A DNA stretch of 5,755 nt from an uncultured Clostridia bacterium. GTDB taxonomy: Bacteria; Bacillota; Dehalobacteriia; UBA4068; JAAVYR01. Under the pieces are notes generated by a model that was given only the letters and a program-made list of their open reading frames with translations, made no database searches and was not told the origin of the DNA. Made by a program: the position numbers and the translations under genes. The DNA lies in contig CAMNVD010000077.1 of NCBI GenBank assembly GCA_946562005.1, positions 1 through 5,755 on the forward strand, written 5' to 3'. Below, in pieces: positions 1 to 5,584 of the stretch (positions are counted from its first letter, which is position 1; each line of letters starts with the position of its first letter).

Positions 1-1105
1 CATTGGAAGTTTCCGTGTACCCAGCCCCGGAACCAACACCGTAAATATCTTTGCCCCCATAGGAAAAAGGCTGTACGCTTTGGGGAACATTTTTGTTTTT
101 TAATTCTTGGGTTAAGGCTTCCCCAGTTCTAGCGCCGACAGACGTCACACCTTTTCCTCGAATCATATCCAGCTTGAAGCCGCTTTGTAGATAAATAGGC
201 GTGGGATTAGAACCCCATTGCTGGGTAGCCGTTTTATAGCTACCATTACTAACTATCAAAGAGGCTGTATTAGCCAAACGCACTTCGCCACCACTACCAG
301 CAGCGCCACCGCTGCCGCCAGCAGTACTTACATAAGCTGTTGCATATTGGTAAGCACCACCACCTAGACCAGGCTGAACCAAAGGGTCATGGGAACCATT
401 TGCAGCAGAGAAATATCCCCCACCTGGACCGTGTTCACTAGCAGGTCCACCAGCACCATCTACAACCATAGTTCCAGTTGTGTCCGGCTCCCCACGTCCC
501 CCAGAGAAACCACCACCACCAGGACCATGAGAGCCGCCGCCCCCACCGGCTCCACCGCCACCAATGCCCGCAGCCGGATAACCACCGCCAGCAGCAGGAG
601 CAGAGTTTCTATAATACCCGCCGGAACCACCAGCGCCACCATAGGCACGGACCGTAACTTTTTCATAGAGATAGATACGTCCTGCGGATATCCCAGCCTT
701 ACCGTTTTCTCCATCATCTAAATTTTTAATAGACCACAATCCTCGGCCACTCTGTCCGCCAGCGCCGCCATTTCCACCGATACCGGCGCCGGCTCCGCCG
801 CCACCAGCACCTGGAGCATTACCACCGCCACCAATACCACCGTTACCTGCATGACCACCACGAGCTAGCAAGGAACCTGTGCCGCATACTGTCAAGCTAG
901 TTCCAACCGGGACCCCAATACCAGCATAACCACCAGTACCCCCAGGAACTCTGGTTCCATCTCCTGCGGCACCTTGTGAGCCATCCCCCGCTTTACCGCC
1001 GGTAACAGTGAACGTGCCGTCCACCACCAGCGTTAAGTTGGCGTCGCCCTGGAGCTCGATAGGAGATTTGCCATAAACAACAAAAAAACTACCATTCCTT
1101 ACTAT
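1..1105 (-). CDS. Glycine-rich beta-repeat surface or phage-tail-like protein, partial (runs off left edge; no start codon)
   Basis: The minus strand is open without a stop from 1105 to the window edge (about 368 codons), entered just after a TAA at 1108-1106. The product is dominated by GGxGG and GxGGxG tracts (dense at about 510-600 and 740-860), interleaved with short beta-strand-like units such as LTLVVDGTFTVTGG (1036-995), LTVCGTGSLLARGG (895-854) and IYLYEKVTVRAYGG (676-635). The last 80 or so visible residues are less repetitive and more polar. There is one cysteine and no signal peptide or membrane segment. Such composition is seen in secreted bacterial surface proteins and in phage tail or fibre proteins, and I cannot choose between them. 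The frame has no ATG near its beginning; the first GTGs (1027, 1024) lack a Shine-Dalgarno site. An ATG at 1095 would enter this frame only if the T7 run at 1088-1082 had one more T. The frame may be a fragment, a frameshifted gene or an artificial join. Coding by this frame is well supported; its identity is not. Confidence 0.6.
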   Translation of the reverse strand, partial: MVRNGSFFVVYGKSPIELQGDANLTLVVDGTFTVTGGKAGDGSQGAAGDGTRVPGGTGGYAGIGVPVGTSLTVCGTGSLLARGGHAGNGGIGGGGNAPGAGGGGAGAGIGGNGGAGGQSGRGLWSIKNLDDGENGKAGISAGRIYLYEKVTVRAYGGAGGSGGYYRNSAPAAGGGYPAAGIGGGGAGGGGGSHGPGGGGFSGGRGEPDTTGTMVVDGAGGPASEHGPGGGYFSAANGSHDPLVQPGLGGGAYQYATAYVSTAGGSGGAAGSGGEVRLANTASLIVSNGSYKTATQQWGSNPTPIYLQSGFKLDMIRGKGVTSVGARTGEALTQELKNKNVPQSVQPFSYGGKDIYGVGSGAGYTETSN

Positions 1106-1137
1106 TTAAATTTTGTCAGGAAGAGTAGTTTTCTTTT
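1082..1137. terminator. Probable bidirectional intrinsic terminator downstream of dapB
   Basis: An imperfect inverted repeat has 14-base arms at 1085-1098 and 1119-1132 (12 of 14 positions pair) around a 20-base AT-rich loop. On the minus strand the stem runs into a T7 tract (1088-1082), about 35 bases after the dapB stop, where a dapB terminator is expected. On the plus strand the stem is followed by TTTTCTTTT, so it could also stop transcription coming from the left. The minus-strand T-tract overlaps the beginning of the start-less glycine-rich frame, which is odd if that frame were a functional gene following dapB. Confidence 0.6.
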
Positions 1138-1169
1138 ATCCTGTGGGTAATTAGTAAATAATGTTATCA

Positions 1170-1970
1170 TTACATTATCTTATCCAGCCCATAAACAAGA
1201 CCTTTTAATTCTTTGATTTTCCGCAAAGATAAAATCAATCCCGGTAAATAGGTTTCTCGGGAAATAGCGTCATGCTTAATAGTAAGAATCTGTCCTAAAC
1301 CGCCAAAAACCACTTCTTGGGTAGCTACATAACCGGGCAGACGCACACTATGCACTCGCATTCCCTGGAAATCACCGCCGCGGCTACCATTAATTTTTTC
1401 AAATTCATTAGCAGCACCTTGAGCAAAAACACCTCGGTTTTCGCTCATCATCTCCATGGTTTTAATCGCTGTCCCAGAAGGCGCATCCAGCTTTTGGTCA
1501 TGGTGCCGTTCTATTACCTCTACATGGGGAAAATATGCCGCAGCTTCCTGAGCAAAACGCATCATAAGAATGGCGCCTAACGCAAAATTTGGCGCAATAA
1601 ATACTTGAGTATCATATTGATTAGATAACTCTTCTATCGTCGCCAAATCATCTTCTGTAATACCGGTAGACCCTACAATAATAGGTGTTTTATGCTCTAA
1701 TGCGATACGAATATTTTTCATCACCACTTGAGGATTGGTAAAGTCCACTACCACATTGGGCTGTTTATTTTCAATAGCAGCTGCTAAATCTGTTTCTACC
1801 AAGATGCCATTTGCTTCTAAACCACATAATGTACCGATGTCCGCACCGCCTTTGATATCTACCCCACCGATAATTTGCATATCCGGTTCTTTTGCCAGAC
1901 CTGCCGTCATGGCTTTGCCCATTTTACCGCAGATGCCGTTCATTAATATTTTTATCTGACTGTTTGACAA
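1170..1970 (-). CDS. dapB: 4-hydroxy-tetrahydrodipicolinate reductase (DapB)
   Basis: Cytosolic NAD(P)H-dependent reductase of the diaminopimelate/lysine pathway, converting hydroxy-tetrahydrodipicolinate to tetrahydrodipicolinate for lysine and cell-wall synthesis. From the chosen start the protein has 266 residues, the usual family length. Seen in order: the Rossmann nucleotide loop NGICGKMGKAM (about 10-20), VVVDFTNP (about 73-80), GSTGIT (100-105), APNFALG, the catalytic and substrate signature ERHHDQKLDAPSGTA (154-168, with the His pair 156-157 and Lys160), and the C-terminal RGGDFQGMRVHSVRLPG and VVFGGLGQ blocks. I prefer the TTG at 1970 because AAGAGGAG (1986-1979) lies 8 bases upstream and translation then begins just before the conserved IKILMNG strand. 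In-frame ATGs at 1991 and 2063 would add an AT-rich tail that is not family-like. It is transcribed divergently from the thi operon. I see no convincing own promoter in the 100 bases upstream. Confidence 0.95.
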   Translation of the reverse strand: MSNSQIKILMNGICGKMGKAMTAGLAKEPDMQIIGGVDIKGGADIGTLCGLEANGILVETDLAAAIENKQPNVVVDFTNPQVVMKNIRIALEHKTPIIVGSTGITEDDLATIEELSNQYDTQVFIAPNFALGAILMMRFAQEAAAYFPHVEVIERHHDQKLDAPSGTAIKTMEMMSENRGVFAQGAANEFEKINGSRGGDFQGMRVHSVRLPGYVATQEVVFGGLGQILTIKHDAISRETYLPGLILSLRKIKELKGLVYGLDKIM

Positions 1971-1978
1971 TAAAAACA

Positions 1979-1986
1979 CTCCTCTT
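1979..1986 (-). promoter_or_regulatory. Strong ribosome binding site deciding the dapB TTG start
   Basis: AAGAGGAG on the minus strand lies 8 bases before TTG at 1970. The upstream ATG at 1991 has only a distant AGGGA before it, so this site favours the TTG start. Confidence 0.65.
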
Positions 1987-2068
1987 TTCATAATAAAAAA
2001 ATTATTCCCTAAAAAACGAAAAATTCCTGCTTCATTATGAGGAAATCTCCTGACTTGCTCCACTCCCC

Positions 2069-2097
2069 TTGACCATAAAAAATCTTCATGGTAAAAT
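2069..2097 (+). promoter_or_regulatory. Sigma-70-type promoter of the thi operon
   Basis: TTGACC (2069-2074) and TAAAAT (2092-2097) are separated by exactly 17 bases, each one mismatch from consensus. Transcription would start near 2103-2105, which is the first base of riboswitch helix P1. This agreement between two independent signals supports the call. Confidence 0.8.
2072..2092. promoter_or_regulatory. Imperfect palindrome inside the thi promoter spacer (possible operator)
   Basis: ACCAT at 2072-2076 and ATGGT at 2088-2092 bound a 21-base element in which 8 of 10 arm positions are symmetric. It fills the spacer between the -35 and -10 boxes, where a repressor would block polymerase. It is AT-rich, so chance is a real alternative. 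No regulator gene is in the window. Confidence 0.25.
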
Positions 2098-2103
2098 GAA
2101 ATA

Positions 2104-2201
2104 AATTTGTGGGGGGACTAAAGGCTCTATAGCCGAAGTTGAGAAGGTTGAAACCTGACCCTTTGAACCTGTTAGTTAATACTATCGTAGGGAAGCAAAT
2201 T
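2104..2201 (+). promoter_or_regulatory. TPP riboswitch aptamer (THI element)
   Basis: The hallmark TPP-sensing blocks are present in the right order. P1 is AATTTG (2104-2109) paired with CAAATT (2196-2201). After the G-run comes a small GGCT/AGCC hairpin (2123-2134), then TTGAGA (2139-2144, consensus CTGAGA), a short variable hairpin AGGTT/AACCT (2145-2156), the near-invariant ACCCTTTGAACCTG (2158-2171), the GTTAGT/ACTATC stem and CGTAGGGAAG (2186-2195). The aptamer binds thiamine pyrophosphate and should act as an off-switch for the four thi genes, given the terminator just downstream. Confidence 0.96.
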
Positions 2202-2251
2202 ACACTTGAAAACCACATAAAGACTAAATATTATGGAATCATAGGTGTAAT
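2199..2251 (+). promoter_or_regulatory. Candidate alternative (anti-P1) helix of the riboswitch expression platform
   Basis: ATTACAC (2199-2205) is perfectly complementary to GTGTAAT (2245-2251). Its first three bases are the last three of the P1 3' strand, so it competes with TPP-stabilised P1. It ends directly against the terminator stem without overlapping it, so how it would prevent termination is unclear. The switching role is inference. Confidence 0.4.
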
Positions 2252-2292
2252 AGACTTTCTTAGGGTAAAACTTAAGAAAGTCTTATTTTTTT
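2252..2292 (+). terminator. Riboswitch-controlled intrinsic terminator upstream of thiD
   Basis: AGACTTTCTTA (2252-2262) pairs perfectly with TAAGAAAGTCT (2273-2283) across a 10-base loop and is followed by TATTTTTTT (2284-2292). It lies between the aptamer and thiD, as expected for transcriptional attenuation by TPP. Confidence 0.92.
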
Positions 2293-2323
2293 CATTCCAC
2301 CTAAAAAGAAAGGATTGATGTAT

Positions 2324-3145
2324 ATGCAAACAGCTCTCACCATTGCCGGCTCCGACTGTAGCGGCGGTGCAGGTATCCAGGCAGACTTAAAGACTTTTTC
2401 CGCCCATGGTGTCTTTGGCATGAGTGCCATCGTATCTGTAGTAGCAGAAAACACAGCGGAAGTATTCTCCATCCATGATGTACCGCCGGATATGATTGCC
2501 GACCAAATTGATGCAGTATTCACCGATATTCCTGTTGACGCTGTAAAAGTAGGTATGCTCTCCTCTCCTATCTGTATGGAAACTGTCGCCCAAAAATTAA
2601 AACAATATCAACCCAAGCACGTGATTATCGACCCAGTCATGTATGCCAAAAATGGCTGCGCCCTTATGGAACCCAGCTCTATTGATACACTGATAAAGAC
2701 GGTGATTCCATTAGCAACTGTCCTTACCCCGAATATTCCAGAAGCTGAAAAAATCACTGGTACCACCATCACTAGCCTAAAAGATATGGAAAACGCTGCA
2801 ATAAAAATCCATGCCATGGGTTGCAAAGGCGTCTTAGTAAAGGGCGGACATACCACAGGCGATGCGACAGATGTATTCTTTAACGGCAAAACATTCTCTT
2901 ATTATGATGCAGAACGAATTAATACCAAAAACACGCATGGCACTGGTTGCACTTACTCTTCTGCTATTGCTGCCAATCTTGCTTTAGGCTTTGACATAGA
3001 AACAGCCATTACGAATAGTAAAAACTATGTAACCACAGCCATTCGTCACAGCCTATCCCTTGGAAAAGGTTGCGGTCCTACCCATCACTTCTATGATTTA
3101 TACCAAAACGGCTTGCCTGAAACCATCCGAAGAACTGCAAAATAA
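2324..3145 (+). CDS. thiD: Hydroxymethylpyrimidine/phosphomethylpyrimidine kinase (ThiD)
   Basis: Cytosolic ribokinase-fold kinase that phosphorylates HMP and HMP-P to HMP-PP, the pyrimidine half of thiamine. In 273 residues it shows the N-terminal substrate loop GSDCSGGAGIQAD (9-21), KVGML (75-79), IDPVM (about 102-106), VLTPNIPEAE (133-142), LVKGGH (171-176), the anion-hole and catalytic block HGTGC with Cys209, and the C-terminal GCGPTHHFY typical of ThiD. Length and motif order are normal. I choose ATG 2324 because AGGA (2311-2314) lies 9 bases upstream; TTG 2315 and ATG 2318 are also in frame but too close to it. It is the first gene after the riboswitch terminator and sits 15 bases before thiC, whose product HMP-P is its substrate. 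A stand-alone pyridoxine kinase is less likely given this context. Confidence 0.95.
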   Translation: MQTALTIAGSDCSGGAGIQADLKTFSAHGVFGMSAIVSVVAENTAEVFSIHDVPPDMIADQIDAVFTDIPVDAVKVGMLSSPICMETVAQKLKQYQPKHVIIDPVMYAKNGCALMEPSSIDTLIKTVIPLATVLTPNIPEAEKITGTTITSLKDMENAAIKIHAMGCKGVLVKGGHTTGDATDVFFNGKTFSYYDAERINTKNTHGTGCTYSSAIAANLALGFDIETAITNSKNYVTTAIRHSLSLGKGCGPTHHFYDLYQNGLPETIRRTAK

Positions 3146-3160
3146 AGGAGATTCCTTACA

Positions 3161-4501
3161 ATGAAAATCATCCGTTATAAAACCCAAATCGAAGCAGCCA
3201 AAAAAGGCATCATTACCAAGGAAATGCTGCAAGTAGCCCAAGAAGAGGACTACACACCAGAATATATCATGGATATGGTGGCCCAGGGGCAAATTGCCAT
3301 TCCCGCTAATGTAAACCACAAATCATTGCATCCTTATGGCATCGGTAAAGGGCTGCGCACCAAAATTAATGTAAATTTAGGCGTTTCTGGTGATGCCGCC
3401 GACTATAAAAAGGAAATGGAAAAAGTCGCGGTCTCTCTCCGCTATGGAGCAGAAGCCATTATGGACTTAAGTAATTATGGCAAAACCCAGGAATTCCGAG
3501 AAAAACTTATCACCCATTCTCCGGCTATGATAGGCACTGTGCCTATTTATGACGCTATCGGCTACCTAGAAAAGGACTTAATCGACATCACTGCCCAGGA
3601 CTTCCTGAATGTAGTAGAACGCCATGCACAACAAGGCGTAGACTTCGTTACCATTCATGCCGGTATCAATAAGCGCACTATAGAAGCATTTAAAAGAAGC
3701 CCCCGTCTGATGAATATCGTCTCTCGGGGTGGCTCACTACTCTTCGCCTGGATGGAAATGACTGGCAACGAAAACCCTTTTTACGAATACTACGACCAAG
3801 TCCTTGATATCCTATATGAATATGATGTAACCATTAGCTTAGGTGATGCTATGCGCCCAGGTAGCCTGAAAGACGCTACCGATGCCGGACAAATTTGCGA
3901 GCTCATCGAGCTAGGCAATCTCACCAAACGAGCCTGGGAAAAGAATGTTCAAGTGATGATAGAAGGGCCCGGACATATGGCGCTCAATGAAATCGCTGCT
4001 AATATGACCCTGGAGAAAAAGTTATGCCATGGCGCACCCTTCTATGTATTAGGTCCGGTAGTTACAGATATTGCTCCCGGTTACGACCACATTACTGCCG
4101 CTATCGGTGGTGCTATTGCCGCTGCAAACGGTGCTGACTTCCTCTGCTATGTTACCCCTGCCGAACATTTGCGGCTCCCTAATGCAGACGATGTAAAAGA
4201 AGGTATCATCGCTACAAAAATCGCTGCACATGCTGCTGATATCGCAAAGGGTATTCCTCATGCCCGAGAAATAGATGATAACATGAGCAAAGCCCGGAGA
4301 AACTTTGACTGGGAAAGCCAATTTTCGCTTGCCCTGGACGGGGAAAAGGCCCGGGCTTATTATGAATCCGTCCCTCCTTCGGACAGACACAGCTGCTCCA
4401 TGTGCGGAAAAATGTGCGCTCTCCGCACCACCAATCGCATCTTAAATGGTGAAAAAGTAGAAATCATTAAGCAAGAAATCCAAGAAGAAAAGAATAAATA
4501 A
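3161..4501 (+). CDS. thiC: Phosphomethylpyrimidine synthase (ThiC)
   Basis: Radical-SAM [4Fe-4S] enzyme that rearranges aminoimidazole ribotide into HMP-P, the committed step to the thiamine pyrimidine. The 446 residues match the short form found in anaerobes and archaea, without the long N-terminal domain of the proteobacterial enzyme. Visible conserved blocks are PANVNH near residue 50, INVNLGVSGD near 70, SLGDAMRPGS (226-235), IEGPGH (267-272), GPVVTDIAPGYDH (298-310), TPAEH (332-336) and the C-terminal cluster motif C412-SM-C415-GKM-C419. The cysteine spacing is CX2CX3C rather than the CX2CX4C of the Escherichia coli type. The RBS AAAGGAG (3144-3150) lies 10 bases before the ATG and overlaps the thiD stop codon. 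Its product feeds ThiD, encoded just upstream. No truncation or frameshift is seen. Confidence 0.97.
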   Translation: MKIIRYKTQIEAAKKGIITKEMLQVAQEEDYTPEYIMDMVAQGQIAIPANVNHKSLHPYGIGKGLRTKINVNLGVSGDAADYKKEMEKVAVSLRYGAEAIMDLSNYGKTQEFREKLITHSPAMIGTVPIYDAIGYLEKDLIDITAQDFLNVVERHAQQGVDFVTIHAGINKRTIEAFKRSPRLMNIVSRGGSLLFAWMEMTGNENPFYEYYDQVLDILYEYDVTISLGDAMRPGSLKDATDAGQICELIELGNLTKRAWEKNVQVMIEGPGHMALNEIAANMTLEKKLCHGAPFYVLGPVVTDIAPGYDHITAAIGGAIAAANGADFLCYVTPAEHLRLPNADDVKEGIIATKIAAHAADIAKGIPHAREIDDNMSKARRNFDWESQFSLALDGEKARAYYESVPPSDRHSCSMCGKMCALRTTNRILNGEKVEIIKQEIQEEKNK

Positions 4502-4517
4502 GAGAGAGATGAATGCC

Positions 4518-5348
4518 ATGCCTATAGGAATCAAACAACAATTAGGAAAAATTCTGCTTGCACTGAAAGATAAAAAACCCTTGGTCCATCACTTAACCAA
4601 CTACGTAACCGTAAATGACTGCGCTAACGCTACCCTTGCTATTGGCGCCTCCCCTATTATGGCGGACGACATAGCAGAAGCCGGTGATATTGCAGCCATC
4701 GCTTCCGCCTTGGTGCTCAATATCGGTACTTTGAATAGCCGTTCTATCGACTCCATGCTCTCAGCTGGAAAAAGGGCCAATGCTGCAGGCGTACCAGTTG
4801 TCTTTGACCCAGTAGGTGCCGGTGCCTCTGCCCTTCGCAATAGCACCACAGAAAGGATATTGTCAGAGATAAAACCTGCTGTTATCCGCGGCAATATTTC
4901 TGAAATAAAATTTATTGCTGGCATAGCTGCAAATACCAAAGGCGTCGATGCTAGTACTGAAGATACCGCCTTTGCCCAGGAAGAAATCATCACTATGGCA
5001 AAAGATTTGGCGCAAAAATATAGTTGTATCGTTGCCATCACCGGAGCCGTGGATATTGTGACCAACGGAAAAGAAACGTTCCTACTACAAAACGGACACC
5101 CCATGCTCTCCTCCGTTACCGGCACCGGCTGTCTTACCTCTTCTCTAATTGGTTCCTATTGTGGAGCCACCAGTGATTACCTACTGGCTGCTGCTGGCGG
5201 CATCCTCACGACCTGCATCGCAGGAGAAATTGCTTACAAAAAAGCTGGACATTTGGGCACAGGTAGCTTTCATATAGCGCTCATTGACGCTATCAGTAAG
5301 ATATCCCCTGACCATTTCCAGGAATATGCAAACATCATCATAAAGTAA
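4518..5348 (+). CDS. thiM: Hydroxyethylthiazole kinase (ThiM)
   Basis: ATP-dependent salvage kinase that converts 4-methyl-5-(2-hydroxyethyl)thiazole to its phosphate, the thiazole half of thiamine; usually a trimer in the cytosol. Family blocks seen: VHHLTNYVTVNDCANATLAIGASPIMADD near the N-terminus (thiazole pocket), VLNIGTL, VFDPVGAGAS, RGNISEIKFIAG (nucleotide region), AITGAVDIVTNG and VTGTGC with the catalytic Cys205. At 276 residues the length is normal. Two in-frame ATGs compete. The one at 4509 directly abuts the GAGAGAG element (4502-4508); the one at 4518 has it 9 bases upstream, so I prefer 4518. It follows the thiC stop by 7-16 bases and precedes thiE by 10. With no thiG, thiS or thiH here, the operon looks built for thiazole salvage, although de novo genes may lie elsewhere. 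Confidence 0.95.
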   Translation: MPIGIKQQLGKILLALKDKKPLVHHLTNYVTVNDCANATLAIGASPIMADDIAEAGDIAAIASALVLNIGTLNSRSIDSMLSAGKRANAAGVPVVFDPVGAGASALRNSTTERILSEIKPAVIRGNISEIKFIAGIAANTKGVDASTEDTAFAQEEIITMAKDLAQKYSCIVAITGAVDIVTNGKETFLLQNGHPMLSSVTGTGCLTSSLIGSYCGATSDYLLAAAGGILTTCIAGEIAYKKAGHLGTGSFHIALIDAISKISPDHFQEYANIIIK

Positions 5349-5358
5349 GGTGTAACCT

Positions 5359-5493
5359 ATGAAACCAAAGAAAAAAATTATTGATTATAGCATCTACCTA
5401 GTAACAGACAGAGCCTTGATGTCTACCGCTACTCTTCCCGAAGCTGTAGAACAGGGGGCAGGAGTTCCTCTTACACAGCTAGGCACCTTGTGA
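5359..5493 (+). CDS. thiE: Thiamine-phosphate synthase (ThiE), 5' fragment interrupted by foreign sequence
   Basis: ThiE joins HMP-PP and thiazole phosphate into thiamine phosphate and is normally about 200-220 residues. Only the N-terminal start is here: after a lysine-rich leader come DYSIYLVTDRALMSTATLPEAVEQ, the first beta strand and helix of the ThiE barrel (LVTDR is the family hallmark). RBS TAAGGTG (5346-5352) lies 6 bases before ATG 5359, and thiM ends 10 bases earlier, so the gene is in its proper operon place. The frame then reads GAGVPLTQLGTL and stops at TGA 5491-5493. ThiE proteins normally continue after EQ with about two more residues and then GGVTLVQLREK, so GAGVPLTQL may be either a diverged remnant or a chance translation of foreign DNA. 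The REK phosphate-site residues and everything beyond are missing. Confidence 0.8.
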   Translation: MKPKKKIIDYSIYLVTDRALMSTATLPEAVEQGAGVPLTQLGTL

Positions 5494-5584
5494 GGCACCA
5501 GGTTTGTGGGTCCCAGGAATTGAACTCAGGTCATCAAGCTTAGCAACAATCACCTTCACTGCCTGAGTCATGTTGCCGGCCCCT
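5455..5584 (-). mobile_element. Rodent tRNA-derived SINE, B2/B3-like (host DNA joined to the bacterial sequence)
   Basis: Read on the minus strand from 5584, the segment begins GGGGCCGGCAACATGACTCAG, close to the rodent B2/B3 head GGGGCTGGAGAGATGGCTCAG as I recall it. It continues through GACCTGAGTTCAATTCCTGG and GGACCCACA, the standard SINE core, then a CTCACAAGGTGCC segment resembling the CTCACAACC part of B2/B3. A pol III A box (TGACTCAGGCAG, 5570-5559) and B box (GTTCAATTC, 5525-5517) are about 33 bases apart, as in tRNA-derived elements. The exact tail end is uncertain (5455-5490), because the join to thiE may share bases. Family assignment is from memory; another mammalian tRNA-SINE is possible. 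Confidence 0.75.

Noticed and set aside
460..717. Minus-strand 85-residue frame beginning MMEKTVRLGYPQ
   Set aside because: It is a shadow in another frame of the open glycine-rich frame on the same strand and shows low-complexity Val/Leu stretches.
389..721. Plus-strand frame of 110 residues within the glycine-rich region
   Set aside because: It is Thr/Ser/Arg-rich because it reads the complement of GGN codons; the minus-strand frame is longer, unbroken and has protein-like strands.
500..860. Possible CRISPR or tandem DNA repeat in the ACCACC-rich region
   Set aside because: There are no constant-length repeats or spacers; the pattern is explained by GGN glycine codons on the minus strand.
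2030..2065. Minus-strand dapB promoter with CATAAT (2039-2034) as -10
   Set aside because: The hexamer 17 bases upstream (TGGAGC) matches only 3 of 6 consensus positions in an AT-rich region, so it is too weak to list.
2009..2218. Minus-strand 69-residue frame upstream of dapB
   Set aside because: It overlaps the thi promoter and the riboswitch, has no ribosome binding site and no recognisable motif.
5501..5584. A functional tRNA gene on the minus strand
   Set aside because: Pol III A and B boxes are present, but there is no convincing acceptor stem or anticodon arm; the match is to a tRNA-derived SINE.
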